Source of the DNA: Tunturibacter empetritectus
GTDB lineage: Bacteria; Acidobacteriota; Terriglobia; Terriglobales; Acidobacteriaceae
Assembly (NCBI RefSeq): GCF_040358985.1
Contig: NZ_CP132932.1
Coordinates: 434,001-498,000 of the forward strand
Direction: 5' to 3'
Length of the DNA: 64,000 nucleotides
Within the stretch, counting starts at the first letter, position 1; every line of letters starts with the position of its first letter. Position numbers and translations under genes: made by a program. The notes beneath the pieces are model-generated. The model was not told where the DNA came from. It saw only the letters and a list, made by a program, of their open reading frames with translations, and did not search any database. Below are positions 33,700 through 43,099 of this stretch, in pieces.

Positions 33700-34824
33700 A
33701 TGTACGCCAACCGCCACCTCTCCGCCACACGCGCTCTTCTGGCATCCACGATTTTAGCCGTCACTCTTGGCTTCTCTGGATGCAAGAGTTCGGCGCCCGC
33801 AACACCTACCGATGACGCCAGCCTCACCGCAGCCCTGCAAAGCCGTATCTCAAGCGATGGCGCGCTTAGCGCTGAACCAATCCAGTCAAACGTTCAGAGC
33901 GGCGTAGCCACCCTCACCGGAAACGTCAGCAGCGAAGCAGCGCGGTCCCTCGCCGCAGCCGACGCCGCTCAAGTCGCCGGCATTAAAACGGTAGTTAATA
34001 ATCTCGCCGTGCAAGCTCCCGTGCCAGCTGTCACTGCCACAGCCATCCCACTGCCCCCTCCCATACCTGTCACCCCAAGGAAACTTCCCGCTCCCAAACC
34101 GGCGTTTAAGCCAAAGGCAGCACCAGTCGTCCACGAGTCGGCCCCTGTTGAAGCGCCTGTCCAGCAGGCAGCAGCAACCCCTCCGCTGCCCCCGCAGCAG
34201 GAACTTCCCCCTCCGCCGCCGCCACCTCCTCCTGCGTTCCGTAGCATCACCGTGCCACCGGACACTACGATCCCCGTCCGCATCACCCAAACGCTCGATA
34301 GCGCAACTACTCAGCAAGGTGACAGCTTCTCCGGTACCGTCGCCACAGACGTTATTATCGACGGCCTCGTCGTCATCCGCCAGGGAACACCCGTCTCTGG
34401 CCGTGTCTCCGCCGCGCAGGAAGCGGCCCATTACAAAGGAAACTCCTTACTCACCGTTGAACTCACCAGCATCAACCGCCGTGGCGAAGCGCTCGCAGTC
34501 ACCACCGAACCCTACAGCGTCCAAGGTAAAGGCCGCGGCAAAAACACAGCCGAAAAAGTCGGCGGCGGCGCAGCTGTTGGTGCTATCCTTGGCGGCATAC
34601 TCGGCGGCGGCAAAGGAGCCGCAGTCGGCGCCGCTGCCGGTGGCGGCCTCGGAGCCGGAGCCAATACCATCACCCGAGGCGAGCAGGTTCAAATCCCCTC
34701 GGAAAGTCTCATCCGTTTCCGCCTGACGAACACCTTGTCCCTCTCGGTTCCGGCAAAAAATACCGAAAGCACAACCACCAATCCGGACCTGCAATCGAGA
34801 CCCGCAGACCAGCCACCACAGTAG
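33700..34824 (+). CDS. BON-domain lipoprotein with glycine zipper
   Basis: 374 residues. The lipoprotein signal ends in LGFSGCKSS. A BON domain follows (residues about 35-95: SLTAALQSRISSDGALSAEP and GVATLTGNVSSEAARSLAAA), a Pro/Ala-rich linker with a run of Pro, then a beta domain (SITVPPDTTIPVRITQTLD, GTPVSGRVSAAQEA) and a glycine zipper (VGGGAAVGAILGGILGGGKG, AAVGAAAGGGLGAG) of the kind that inserts in membranes. It should be an envelope protein at the outer membrane. The ATG at 33700 begins the signal; upstream in-frame codons do not. It is divergent from the YtxH-like gene across 430 bp, in which I see no gene. Confidence 0.83.
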   Translation: MYANRHLSATRALLASTILAVTLGFSGCKSSAPATPTDDASLTAALQSRISSDGALSAEPIQSNVQSGVATLTGNVSSEAARSLAAADAAQVAGIKTVVNNLAVQAPVPAVTATAIPLPPPIPVTPRKLPAPKPAFKPKAAPVVHESAPVEAPVQQAAATPPLPPQQELPPPPPPPPPAFRSITVPPDTTIPVRITQTLDSATTQQGDSFSGTVATDVIIDGLVVIRQGTPVSGRVSAAQEAAHYKGNSLLTVELTSINRRGEALAVTTEPYSVQGKGRGKNTAEKVGGGAAVGAILGGILGGGKGAAVGAAAGGGLGAGANTITRGEQVQIPSESLIRFRLTNTLSLSVPAKNTESTTTNPDLQSRPADQPPQ

Positions 34825-34990
34825 ATAAACTTTGCATCTAAAAGTTAGAACAGGTGCGGCAGATCGACTCCAACTGTCGCCCATCGCCTGAAACTGATAG
34901 GCATAACGAACGTCAACCAGCTCATTCAGCCGACGCGAACGTCGCGATAATGCTTTTAACCCATAACACTGCCTCCCGAGGTGTTTCGTC

Positions 34991-36787
34991 TTGACAAAGG
35001 CATCCATCGATAATGCGTCGCGCCCCGCAGGGTTCCTTACCTTCACCCTCCATGCGCACCTACCCTATGTCGTCAATCACGGCACCTGGCCTCATGGTCT
35101 TGAGTGGCTGCACGAAGCAGCCGCCGAGACTTATCTTCCCCTCCTCCGGGTCCTTAAAAATCTCGAGCGCGACCACATTCGTTTCAACTGCAACCTCAAT
35201 CTCTCGCCTATCCTTTTAGAGCAGCTCTCTCACCCTGTCTTCCTGGCCGAGTTCCCCCACTACCTCACCCGCAAGATCGTCGCCGCCCGCGAAGACGAAG
35301 CGTTCTTCCTGCAGTCAGGCGACAATCACCTGGCAGAGACAGCCCGCTTCTGGCAGCGTTTCTTTTCGCAGGCGCTCGAAGACTTCAATCACTTCGATCG
35401 CGATCTCATCGCCGCCTTTCGCCACTTCAACGACACCGGCCTCATCGACATCATCACCTGCGGCGCAACTCACGGTTATATGCCCCTGCTCGGCACCGAC
35501 GAGAGCGTCCGCGCCCAGATCCGCACCGCCGTTGACACTCACGTCCGCCACATCGGCAAAGCTCCCCGTGGCATCTGGGCGCCCGAGTGCGGCTATCGGC
35601 CCGCCGGGTCCTGGAGCTATCCGGTCTCGAACGCCGACGGCACCCCCACTCCTCCAGCCTTCAATCGCATCGGCGTCGAACAAGCTCTCTCCGAGTCCGG
35701 CCTGGAGTTCTTCTTCGTCGACACCCACCTCGTCGAAGAGTCCCGCCGCACCTCCTCCCCTTACGATCAACCCGGTGACCACAAGGCACAAAGCCACGAG
35801 GAAGCCCTTCAGCCTCATCAGGCACATCGTTCGCTCTACCAGCCGTACTACGTCGACGGCCCCTACAATAAGGATCACGCCACGACCATCTTTCCCCGCG
35901 ATCCCCGCACTGGCCTCCAGGTCTGGTCCGGTGACACCGGCTACCCCGGCGATAACATATACCTCGACTTCCATAAGAAACGCTGGCCCGGCGGTCATCG
36001 CTACTGGCGCGTCACCGGCTCCAGAGTCGACATGAACGATAAGCAACCCTACTACCCGCACGAAGCAGGCGAGCGCACCAAAGCTCACGCCAGCCACTTC
36101 GTCCACCTCGTATACGAGGCGCTTAAGTCCGGCTTCAACGACACCATTCCACCTATTCTCTGTTCCCCCTTCGATGCCGAACTCTTCGGACACTGGTGGT
36201 TCGAGGGTCCCCTCTGGCTAGAAGCCGTCGCTCGCAATCTCCACGAATACGAGTCGGGAATCCAGCTCATCAGTTGCGCCGACTACCTCGATCAGTACCC
36301 ACGCGCCGGCTTCATCGCCATGCCTGAAGGCTCCTGGGGATCGGAAGGCAACAATCAGGTCTGGCTCAACCCGGAGACCAGCTGGACCTACACCCACATC
36401 TATCCGGCCGAGATCTACACCCGCGACGTCTGCACGGCGGGCCTCTGGCGCACCTCAGCCCTAGGCCTGCGCATCATGCAACAGCTCTGCCGCGAACTCC
36501 TCCTCCTCGAATCTTCCGACTGGCAGTTCCTCATCACCACCGGAGCCGCACGCGACTACGCCGAAATTCGCTTCCTCACCCACAACGATCAATTCAACGA
36601 AGTCAAAGCCATCTGGCAGACCTTCGAATCAAACGGCGCCATCACTGAAACCGGGCAGACCCGCCTCACCGAGATCGAGCTCCGAGACAGCATCTTCCCC
36701 GACATCGATCCCGGCCTGTGGGTATCCGGCGCCTCCGAGACCCGCCCAGACCAACCCACGCTCCTCCCGGTCGCGACCGCAGTCTGA
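34991..36787 (+). CDS. GH57 family glycoside hydrolase, probable 1,4-alpha-glucan branching enzyme
   Basis: 598 residues. The GH57 barrel begins FLTFTLHAHLPYVVNHG. The nucleophile is E199 in GIWAPECGYRPAG and the acid/base D395 in CSPFDAELFGHWWFEGP, and NLNLSPILLEQL and TCGATHGYMPLL are conserved GH57 segments. This subgroup (AmyC/TK1436-like, DUF1957 C-terminal helices) makes alpha-1,6 branches in glycogen. The start is TTG at 34991 with GAGGTG about 8 nt upstream; no ATG fits. An insertion-like stretch (residues about 257-276, YDQPGDHKAQSHEEALQPHQ) is charged and low in order. No other glycogen gene lies nearby. Confidence 0.9.
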   Translation: MTKASIDNASRPAGFLTFTLHAHLPYVVNHGTWPHGLEWLHEAAAETYLPLLRVLKNLERDHIRFNCNLNLSPILLEQLSHPVFLAEFPHYLTRKIVAAREDEAFFLQSGDNHLAETARFWQRFFSQALEDFNHFDRDLIAAFRHFNDTGLIDIITCGATHGYMPLLGTDESVRAQIRTAVDTHVRHIGKAPRGIWAPECGYRPAGSWSYPVSNADGTPTPPAFNRIGVEQALSESGLEFFFVDTHLVEESRRTSSPYDQPGDHKAQSHEEALQPHQAHRSLYQPYYVDGPYNKDHATTIFPRDPRTGLQVWSGDTGYPGDNIYLDFHKKRWPGGHRYWRVTGSRVDMNDKQPYYPHEAGERTKAHASHFVHLVYEALKSGFNDTIPPILCSPFDAELFGHWWFEGPLWLEAVARNLHEYESGIQLISCADYLDQYPRAGFIAMPEGSWGSEGNNQVWLNPETSWTYTHIYPAEIYTRDVCTAGLWRTSALGLRIMQQLCRELLLLESSDWQFLITTGAARDYAEIRFLTHNDQFNEVKAIWQTFESNGAITETGQTRLTEIELRDSIFPDIDPGLWVSGASETRPDQPTLLPVATAV

Positions 36788-36811
36788 CCATCTCGCAGCT
36801 TTCGCTTTATC

Positions 36812-37525
36812 TCAAAACTTGCCGAACACACTCTTCAGTAAAGGAGTCACCTGTGCGGATGGGTTCGTGCGGATCTTCGCCTCTTCCTGACCCATCATCG
36901 TGAACATCCCATCCACGCTCTTCTCCAGAACGTAGCCATTAATATCAACAGACGGCGTCTTCCCGAATGGCATCTGAGGCGCGGATCCCATCATCGCGTT
37001 GAACTTCTCCGTCACGCCGGTCTTCGCCATCTCCCTTTCAATGATGGGCTTAAAGGCCTCCGACACCTGCGACGTCGTCGTACGCTTGAAGTAATCGGTC
37101 CCAGCCGTATTGCCGCCCATCACAATCTGTTTTGCATCCTCAAAGCTCATCGCCTTCAGCGCATCCATAAAGATCGACTTCGCCGCCGGGGCCGCCTCTT
37201 CCGCCGCAGCATTCATGCTGTGTTCGAACTCATCCACCTTCGCGCCCATGCCGATCGCGCGCAAACCCTTCTCCACCGTGCGCAGCTTCTCCGGCATCGT
37301 TATCTTGATCAGCGAATTGTTTTCGAAACCCCCTGGCCTGCCGGTCTCAGACACTGCCGCAGTGACTCCACGCGACAGCGCCTCCTTCAACCCACCAGAA
37401 GCCTGCGCGGTTGTCAGGGTGGACACATCTCCCATCACTGGCTTTGGAGAAGACCAGCCGTTACCAGCCACGGAGCCCATCATGACCGCGAGAAGCGCAA
37501 GGTGGTGTACAGATCGTATTTGCAT
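36812..37525 (-). CDS. DUF4197 protein, exported
   Basis: About 237 residues with a signal peptide (VHHLALLAVMMGSVAGNG) and the DUF4197 body: GGLKEALSRGVTAAVSETGR, KITMPEKLRTVEKGLRAIGM, EFEHSMNAAAEEAAPAAKSI, GTDYFKRTTTSQVSEAF, and the C-terminal 'DINGYVLEKSVDGMFTMMGQEEAKIR'-type segment. The family is exported and of unknown role. The ATG at 37525 or the one 4 codons upstream begins the signal. The start faces the UbiA-like gene with under 60 bp between them. Confidence 0.88.
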   Translation of the reverse strand: MQIRSVHHLALLAVMMGSVAGNGWSSPKPVMGDVSTLTTAQASGGLKEALSRGVTAAVSETGRPGGFENNSLIKITMPEKLRTVEKGLRAIGMGAKVDEFEHSMNAAAEEAAPAAKSIFMDALKAMSFEDAKQIVMGGNTAGTDYFKRTTTSQVSEAFKPIIEREMAKTGVTEKFNAMMGSAPQMPFGKTPSVDINGYVLEKSVDGMFTMMGQEEAKIRTNPSAQVTPLLKSVFGKF

Positions 37526-37581
37526 GCCCGAAACCATACTCCTATCCGATGACGTCCGGGAAAATATCGCATTATAGAGAG

Positions 37582-38457
37582 ATGGCGGTAGCGTCTCCAG
37601 TCTCCCCGGCTCAACGAACCTCGCCCCACGCATCGCCCCTGGCCCTATGGCATCTGCTCTCCCTCGACGCCCCAACCATTGCCTCTCTCTGGATCTGGTT
37701 CATCGCCTCCGCCAATCACCTTCGCCTGCCAACCGTCAGCGTCGTTGCCATGTTTCTCGCGGTCTGGATGCTCTATGCAGCCGACCGTCTTCTCGATGCC
37801 CGCTTCATAGGAGCCACAGCCAACGGAGACCTCGAAGCGCGTCACTACTTTCACAATCGCCATCGTCGCGCATTCCTCGCCGGCATCATGACAGCCTCCA
37901 TCACGCTCGCAATCCTTCTCCCCCGTCTCGAAGCCGCAGCCATTCACCTCTACCTCATCCTCGGCGGCCTGCTCGCGGGGTACTTCATCCTCATTCACGC
38001 CACCAGCAGCGCTCACCGTCTCCCGAAAGAGATCGCCGTCGGCCTCTTCTTCGCCGCGGCAACCTTTATTCCGACCGTAGCCCGCCGCCCCGAACTCCGT
38101 ATCTCCCTTCTTCCACTTGCAATTCTCTTCGCAGCTCTCTGCAGCCTCAACTGCCTTTTCATCTATGCCTGGGAGCACAACACGCCGCCTTACTCAAGTC
38201 AGCCCGCACACGCCCTGACTCGATTCGCCCTCCGCACACTTTCGCCTCTCACACTCGCTCTCATCGTTCTCAGCGCCGCCACCTCTGTCCTCGATCGTCA
38301 AGTTCCATGGCCAATCGCATGCGCGATCGCCGCCTCAGCCGCATCTCTGCTTCTTCTTCACCATCGCCGCCATCAAGCCGCACGCCTCACCCTCAGAAGC
38401 CTCGCCGACCTCGCCCTCACCACTCCTCTCCTTCTACTCCCCTTCCTGCACCAATAA
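37582..38457 (+). CDS. Multi-TM membrane protein, distantly UbiA-like
   Basis: 291 residues with about eight hydrophobic helices. The segment WMLYAADRLLDARF followed by RHYFHNRHRRAFLAG recalls the first Asp-rich motif and loop of UbiA-type prenyltransferases, but a second Asp-rich motif is not evident, so the assignment is tentative. Its stop overlaps the start of a methyltransferase gene (TAATG), a pairing seen in quinone and other prenyl-lipid pathways. The ATG at 37582 is chosen because the hydrophobic part begins soon after; ATTATAGAG lies just before it. Confidence 0.6.
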   Translation: MAVASPVSPAQRTSPHASPLALWHLLSLDAPTIASLWIWFIASANHLRLPTVSVVAMFLAVWMLYAADRLLDARFIGATANGDLEARHYFHNRHRRAFLAGIMTASITLAILLPRLEAAAIHLYLILGGLLAGYFILIHATSSAHRLPKEIAVGLFFAAATFIPTVARRPELRISLLPLAILFAALCSLNCLFIYAWEHNTPPYSSQPAHALTRFALRTLSPLTLALIVLSAATSVLDRQVPWPIACAIAASAASLLLLHHRRHQAARLTLRSLADLALTTPLLLLPFLHQ

Positions 38458-39116
38458 TGCCCACTCACCCCAGCTTCGATCTCATCGCACGCCCCTATCG
38501 CTGGATGGAATGCCTCACGCTCGGTCGCTCCCTCGAACACTGCCGCCTTCACTTCCTCCCCAATCTCCTCCAGCAGAGGCGAGCCCTCATCCTCGGCGAT
38601 GGAGACGGCCGCTTCCTCGCCGAACTCCTTAACCAAAACTCTCGCCTCCGCGCCGATGCAGTCGACACCAGCGGCGCCATGCTCCATCTCCTCAGTCAAC
38701 GCTGCGAAGTACGTGCCCCGAACGCCTCCACACGCCTCACCACACATCAAGCCAACGCGTTGACGTGCCCTCTCGACGGCCCCTACGACCTCGTCGTCAC
38801 GCACTTCTTCCTGGACTGCCTCACCCAACCCGACCTCGAAATCCTCATCAATCACATCGCCCCAACTCTCTCTCAAGATGCACTTTGGCTCGTCTCCGAC
38901 TTCCATATCCCCAACGGCTTGATGCGTCTTCCCGCGAAGATCCTTGTCCGCAGCCTCTATCTCGCCTTCCGCATCCTCACCAACCTCCGCACCACAAAAC
39001 TCCCCAACCACGCCTCTCCACTCCAAAAGGCCGGCCTCACCCAAATCGCCCGCCAGCATCGGCTCGCCGGCCTCCTGGTCACCGAACTCTGGCAGTTTCA
39101 GTCTGCGGCGCGATAG
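38457..39116 (+). CDS. Class I SAM-dependent methyltransferase
   Basis: 219 residues. Motif I is ALILGDGDGRFLAELL, with the acidic residue in ADAVDTSGAMLHLL, motif II PYDLVVTHFFLDCL, and a later motif LWLVSDFHIP. The N-terminus SFDLIARPYRWMECLTLG resembles UbiE-like and related lipid methyltransferases. The start overlaps the previous stop by one base, so translation is coupled. A substrate made by the upstream membrane protein is the natural guess. The frame upstream of the ATG is only a shadow of the neighbour. Confidence 0.85.
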   Translation: MPTHPSFDLIARPYRWMECLTLGRSLEHCRLHFLPNLLQQRRALILGDGDGRFLAELLNQNSRLRADAVDTSGAMLHLLSQRCEVRAPNASTRLTTHQANALTCPLDGPYDLVVTHFFLDCLTQPDLEILINHIAPTLSQDALWLVSDFHIPNGLMRLPAKILVRSLYLAFRILTNLRTTKLPNHASPLQKAGLTQIARQHRLAGLLVTELWQFQSAAR

Positions 39117-39167
39117 ATCCATCTGGGAACAACGCAAACTTTTTCTTCTCGAGACTCCAAGCAGCCC

Positions 39168-39173
39168 TACAAT
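39168..39173 (+). promoter_or_regulatory. TACAAT hexamer 6 nt before the M1 peptidase start
   Basis: TACAAT, then six bases, then the ATG at 39180. No Shine-Dalgarno is present and the upstream -35 region is not consensus. Confidence 0.45.
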
Positions 39174-39179
39174 CCCCGT

Positions 39180-41285
39180 ATGCCGCGCCTCCACTTATTC
39201 CTCGCCGCCACCCTGCTTCTCCTCCCCCTCGCCCTCCCCGCCCAGACAACTCCGCAGCCCAGCATCGCCACCAACTCCCCCGACGGCAAGCCACTCTCCA
39301 CCCGCGTCGTCGCCTACAACATCGACGCCAAACTCGACACCAGCAAAAAAACTCTCGACGCGACTGAGACACTCACCTATAAGAACCTTACCGGCCAATC
39401 CCTCACCTCCATTCCCTTTCATCTCTACCTCAACGCCTTCCGACCCGAGTCCACCTTCACCCGCGAAACCCACTTCACCGGCGGAGTCCGCGACCCGGGA
39501 GACGAGAGCAGCTACCCCCCAGAGAAGCTAGGCAGCATCACCATCTCCCACATCGAGGCCGACGGCTACGGCGACCTCACCGCAGCCATGCACTTCATCG
39601 CACCCGATGACAACAACGCCGAAGACCACACCGTAGCCGAACTCACCCTCCCCCATTCCCTCGCGCCCAACGACTCCATCACCTTCCGCATCGCCTTCCA
39701 CGACGTCTTCCCGCTCTCCGTCGCGCGCAACGGCTACAAGCGAGACTTCATCATGGGCGGCCAGTGGTACCCCAAGCCCGGCGTCTTCTGGCACGGTGCC
39801 TGGAACTGCCATCAGTACCACTCCACCACCGAGTTTTTCTCCGATTTCGCCACCTTCCGCGTCTCCCTCACCCTTCCTCGTCGCTACATCGTCGGAGCCA
39901 GCGGCGTCCCCATCGGCGAAGTCATCAACTCCGACAACACAAAGACCCTCACCTTCTATGGCGAAGACATTGGAGACTTCGCCTGGGCCGCCAGCCCGAA
40001 CTTCACCATCACCGACGGCACCTACCTCTCCTCCCTCGGACCAGTAAAGATCCACGTCCTCGCCCTCGCCGCCCATCCCAAAGCCGGCCTCCGCTACCTC
40101 GACATCATTCAAAAGACCCTCGCCCAGTTCGACCAGCGCTACGGTCCTTACCCCTACAAGATCGTCACCGTCATCGACCCCGAACCCGGCTCAGAGATGG
40201 GTGGCATGGAATACCCCACCCTCTTCACCGGCGACACCTCCTGGTACGAACCAACCCACCTCACTGAGATCGCCGCCGAACACGAGTTCGGCCACCAATA
40301 CTGGTACGGCATGGTCGCCACCAACGAGTTCGAAGACGCCTGGCTCGACGAAGGCATCAACTCCTACACCGAAGTCGGTGTGCTCGGTGCCATCCTCGGC
40401 CCCAACACCTCCGTCTTCGATCGCTCCTACGCCAACGCAGGCGACTATGAAAATGAGCGGCTCGAATACATCGCCAAAGCCGACTTCGATCCCGTCACCC
40501 GTTGGGCCTACAAGTTCCGCGACGCCAACTCCTACGGCGGCATTACCTACGGCAAATCGGCAACCCTCCTCGCCACCCTTGAAGGCATCATCGGCCGCGA
40601 CACTATGGACGAGGCCATGCGCACCTACTTCATGCGCTATCGCTTCACCCATCCCACCACCGAAGACTTCCTCCGCACCATTGAAGAAGTAGCCATAAAA
40701 AACGGCCGCGCCACCGCCATCGGAGGCGCAGTCATCAATCGCTCTGCTCAAACAGCAACCCAACCAGACACCTTACCACTCGCTGCTCAGACGGGTCTCG
40801 CCGCCGTCTTCAATGCTCCAGTCAACTCGCAGGTCATACCCGTCTCAAGTCTGCGGCCCTACTTCAACCAGGCCGTCTACGGAACCCAGGTGTTCGACTA
40901 CGCCGTCGATCAAGTCTCCTCCGATCCCCTCACGTGGTGGCTTCCCGAGCCGAAAGACAAGAAGCAGATCCAGTACCTCTCTACCGTCTACCTCCGCCGC
41001 AAAGGCGACTTCGTCCTCCCTGTCACCGCAGAGATCGTCTTCGACGATGGCACCCGCCTGCGCGAACACTGGGACGGTCTTGATCGCTGGACCAGGTTCA
41101 CCTACACCCGCAACGCGAAAATTCTCTCCGTCGAGATCGATCCCGACCACACCATCCTCATGGACAAAAACTTCTTCAACAACAGCTACACCACCGCAGC
41201 CAACAACATCCCCGCCCGCAAGCTCTCCAACCTCTGGCTCAGCCTCCAACAACTCTTAGCCCAACTCGCCTCCTGGATCGTATGA
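39180..41285 (+). CDS. Secreted M1-family metallopeptidase
   Basis: 701 residues with a signal peptide (RLHLFLAATLLLLPLALPAQ). Zn site HEFGHQYWYGMVATNEFEDA (H368-E-x-x-H...E19 residues on, within EDAWLDEGINSY). The exopeptidase motif usually written GAMEN is GGMEYP here, so the Asn is Tyr. The catalytic core is in residues about 290-520, with an Ig-like C-terminal domain. It should hydrolyse peptides in the periplasm. It lies at 63 bp from the methyltransferase gene but has its own promoter-like hexamer. Confidence 0.9.
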   Translation: MPRLHLFLAATLLLLPLALPAQTTPQPSIATNSPDGKPLSTRVVAYNIDAKLDTSKKTLDATETLTYKNLTGQSLTSIPFHLYLNAFRPESTFTRETHFTGGVRDPGDESSYPPEKLGSITISHIEADGYGDLTAAMHFIAPDDNNAEDHTVAELTLPHSLAPNDSITFRIAFHDVFPLSVARNGYKRDFIMGGQWYPKPGVFWHGAWNCHQYHSTTEFFSDFATFRVSLTLPRRYIVGASGVPIGEVINSDNTKTLTFYGEDIGDFAWAASPNFTITDGTYLSSLGPVKIHVLALAAHPKAGLRYLDIIQKTLAQFDQRYGPYPYKIVTVIDPEPGSEMGGMEYPTLFTGDTSWYEPTHLTEIAAEHEFGHQYWYGMVATNEFEDAWLDEGINSYTEVGVLGAILGPNTSVFDRSYANAGDYENERLEYIAKADFDPVTRWAYKFRDANSYGGITYGKSATLLATLEGIIGRDTMDEAMRTYFMRYRFTHPTTEDFLRTIEEVAIKNGRATAIGGAVINRSAQTATQPDTLPLAAQTGLAAVFNAPVNSQVIPVSSLRPYFNQAVYGTQVFDYAVDQVSSDPLTWWLPEPKDKKQIQYLSTVYLRRKGDFVLPVTAEIVFDDGTRLREHWDGLDRWTRFTYTRNAKILSVEIDPDHTILMDKNFFNNSYTTAANNIPARKLSNLWLSLQQLLAQLASWIV

Positions 41286-41355
41286 ATGCTGGTTTTTTAA
41301 CTGACCATCTGACTAAAACTGAAGGCCCCGCACTCATAAATCAGGAGTTCTCTAA

Positions 41356-42492
41356 ATGATCGAACGTCGCAACATCTTTCTTCACGGGCTCTTCCTCACG
41401 CTGCGCCGATTCCCCGCGGTTCTCTGGGCCTACGCTTTCAACCTTGCTCTCGCACTGATCTTCACAGTCCGCCTTCATAGTCAGTTCAGCTCAATCATGG
41501 ATCACTCCCTCGCCGCTCAAAAACTCACAAGCGGCTTCGACCTCGGTGCCGGAGCTGAAGTTGTACTCCGCCTGCAAGACGGCCCTTCCGCCGGCGCTAC
41601 CGGCTCCTTATCGTCCATCCCCCTTTACCTGCTAGTCTATTTTCTGCTGGTCCCAGGAACGCTCTTCTGCTACCAGACCAAAACTCCTGCCCGCCTCAGC
41701 ACTCTCCTCCACCAGGGCCTGCTCCACTTCTGGAGATTCGCCCGCATCACCCTCCTCACAATCCTGATCTCTGCGCTCATCCTCGGCCCTCTCGTATTTC
41801 TTCAGGGCAAGTGGGCCGAACACGTGGACAAGCACGCTGTTGGACGTCACGCCTTCTTCGCGACCTTAATCGGTTACATTCTTATCTTCCTCGTCGCCTC
41901 CATCCTCCGCCTCTACTTCGATCTCGTCGAGGTCTACACAGTCCAGCTAGGTCAACACCTGCGCCACAACGGCAAACCGGACCGCCGCATGCGTCGCGCT
42001 CTCGGCCCCGCCTGGAGAACCCTCCGCGCCCACTTCTCTCAAGCCTGGCCGGTCTTCCTCTTCCTCACCCTCCTCGGAGCAGCCGCCGTCATCGTCACCG
42101 CCCGCACCTCCATGCACATGCTCGCCCAGCCGCGAGTCTGGCCCACCGTCGTGCTCGCTCAGCTCGGACTCTTCCTCTACCTCTTCACCCGTTTCTGGCA
42201 GCGCGGAGCTGAAACCTCGCTCGCCCTCCAAAACCCGATCTTCCGCCCCTCTCCCCTGCCGATCCTTCCAGTCGTAGGCAAGATAAATCCCATCGACCCG
42301 CTGCATCCCAATCACCCCATCACAACCCATACCCCCATCCCCACCCACGAAACACCGCAGCCATCGCAACCCCTTGCCCAAACCCCAGCCCCAATCCCAG
42401 ACCCAATCCCAAATCCCGAACCACCCTCCCCCTCACTCGATGAGCCAGACCCAGGAGTCTTCCATCACGATCCAACCAAACCAGCGCAATAG
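41356..42492 (+). CDS. Six-TM membrane protein with Pro-rich tail
   Basis: 378 residues: about six TM helices (FNLALALIFTVRL, LYLLVYFLLVPGTLFC, ITLLTILISALILGPLVFL, LIGYILIFLVASILRLYFDL, PVFLFLTLLGAAAVIV, VVLAQLGLFLYLF) and a C-terminal 70-residue Pro/Asn/Thr-rich cytosolic or periplasmic tail. No family is recognised. CAGGAG precedes the ATG. It follows the M1 gene by 70 bp on the same strand. Confidence 0.7.
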   Translation: MIERRNIFLHGLFLTLRRFPAVLWAYAFNLALALIFTVRLHSQFSSIMDHSLAAQKLTSGFDLGAGAEVVLRLQDGPSAGATGSLSSIPLYLLVYFLLVPGTLFCYQTKTPARLSTLLHQGLLHFWRFARITLLTILISALILGPLVFLQGKWAEHVDKHAVGRHAFFATLIGYILIFLVASILRLYFDLVEVYTVQLGQHLRHNGKPDRRMRRALGPAWRTLRAHFSQAWPVFLFLTLLGAAAVIVTARTSMHMLAQPRVWPTVVLAQLGLFLYLFTRFWQRGAETSLALQNPIFRPSPLPILPVVGKINPIDPLHPNHPITTHTPIPTHETPQPSQPLAQTPAPIPDPIPNPEPPSPSLDEPDPGVFHHDPTKPAQ

Positions 42493-42548
42493 TCCGCGAT
42501 CTCACCACAAGTTCACAGCCCGGCCATGATGCAGAAACAACCCTGCGG

Positions 42549-42554
42549 TAAAAT
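42549..42554 (+). promoter_or_regulatory. TAAAAT hexamer 11 nt before sixA
   Basis: TAAAAT, an 11-nt gap and the ATG at 42566. There is no ribosome-binding site. Confidence 0.4.
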
Positions 42555-42565
42555 GTGAATAGATT

Positions 42566-43099
42566 ATGAATTTGTACATTCTTCGCCACGCCAGCGCCGG
42601 TCTTCGTCGAAAAAACCCCCTCCTCGACTTAAAACGCCCCCTCGACAAAGAGGGTAAGAAGCACAGCCTACAGCTCGCCTACGTGCTCAACGCATTGAAC
42701 ATCCAGTTCGACCTCATCGTCTCAAGCCCACTCAAGCGCAGCCTCCAGACCGCCACACTGATCGGCACCGAAACCGGCTACGAGGCCCCGATCCTGCAAT
42801 CGGAATCACTCGCCCCCGCCGCCACCGTCAAAGACTTCCAGAAGCTCCTGCGCGACTTCGCCAGCCACGAAAACATCCTCGTCGTCGGTCATAATCCCAA
42901 TCTCACTACCTTCCTGGGATCGCTTCTGGTGCCCGCATCCAGCCCCGAAGCCAAGATCCGGCTGCGCAAAGGCTCCATCGCCCGCGTCGTCCTCACCCGA
43001 GGCCCAGCGACCCTGCAGGCCCTGCTGGACCCCCGCACCGTCCGCGCCCTCTACGCCACCTCGACGAAGAGCTCCCGCCGAAAGACCTCGCGGAAGTAA
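42566..43099 (+). CDS. sixA: SixA-type phosphohistidine phosphatase
   Basis: 177 residues of the histidine phosphatase superfamily. The catalytic RHA is in MNLYILRHASAGLR (the second His is in VVGHNPNLTTFL), with DLIVSSPLKRSLQTATLI as the middle motif. SixA removes phosphate from His of histidine-kinase HPt domains. Its last 49 nt overlap the 3' end of the convergent ppx gene, so their transcripts are complementary there. The Lys/Arg-rich C-terminus (TKSSRRKTSRK) is coded in this overlap. Confidence 0.9.
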   Translation: MNLYILRHASAGLRRKNPLLDLKRPLDKEGKKHSLQLAYVLNALNIQFDLIVSSPLKRSLQTATLIGTETGYEAPILQSESLAPAATVKDFQKLLRDFASHENILVVGHNPNLTTFLGSLLVPASSPEAKIRLRKGSIARVVLTRGPATLQALLDPRTVRALYATSTKSSRRKTSRK

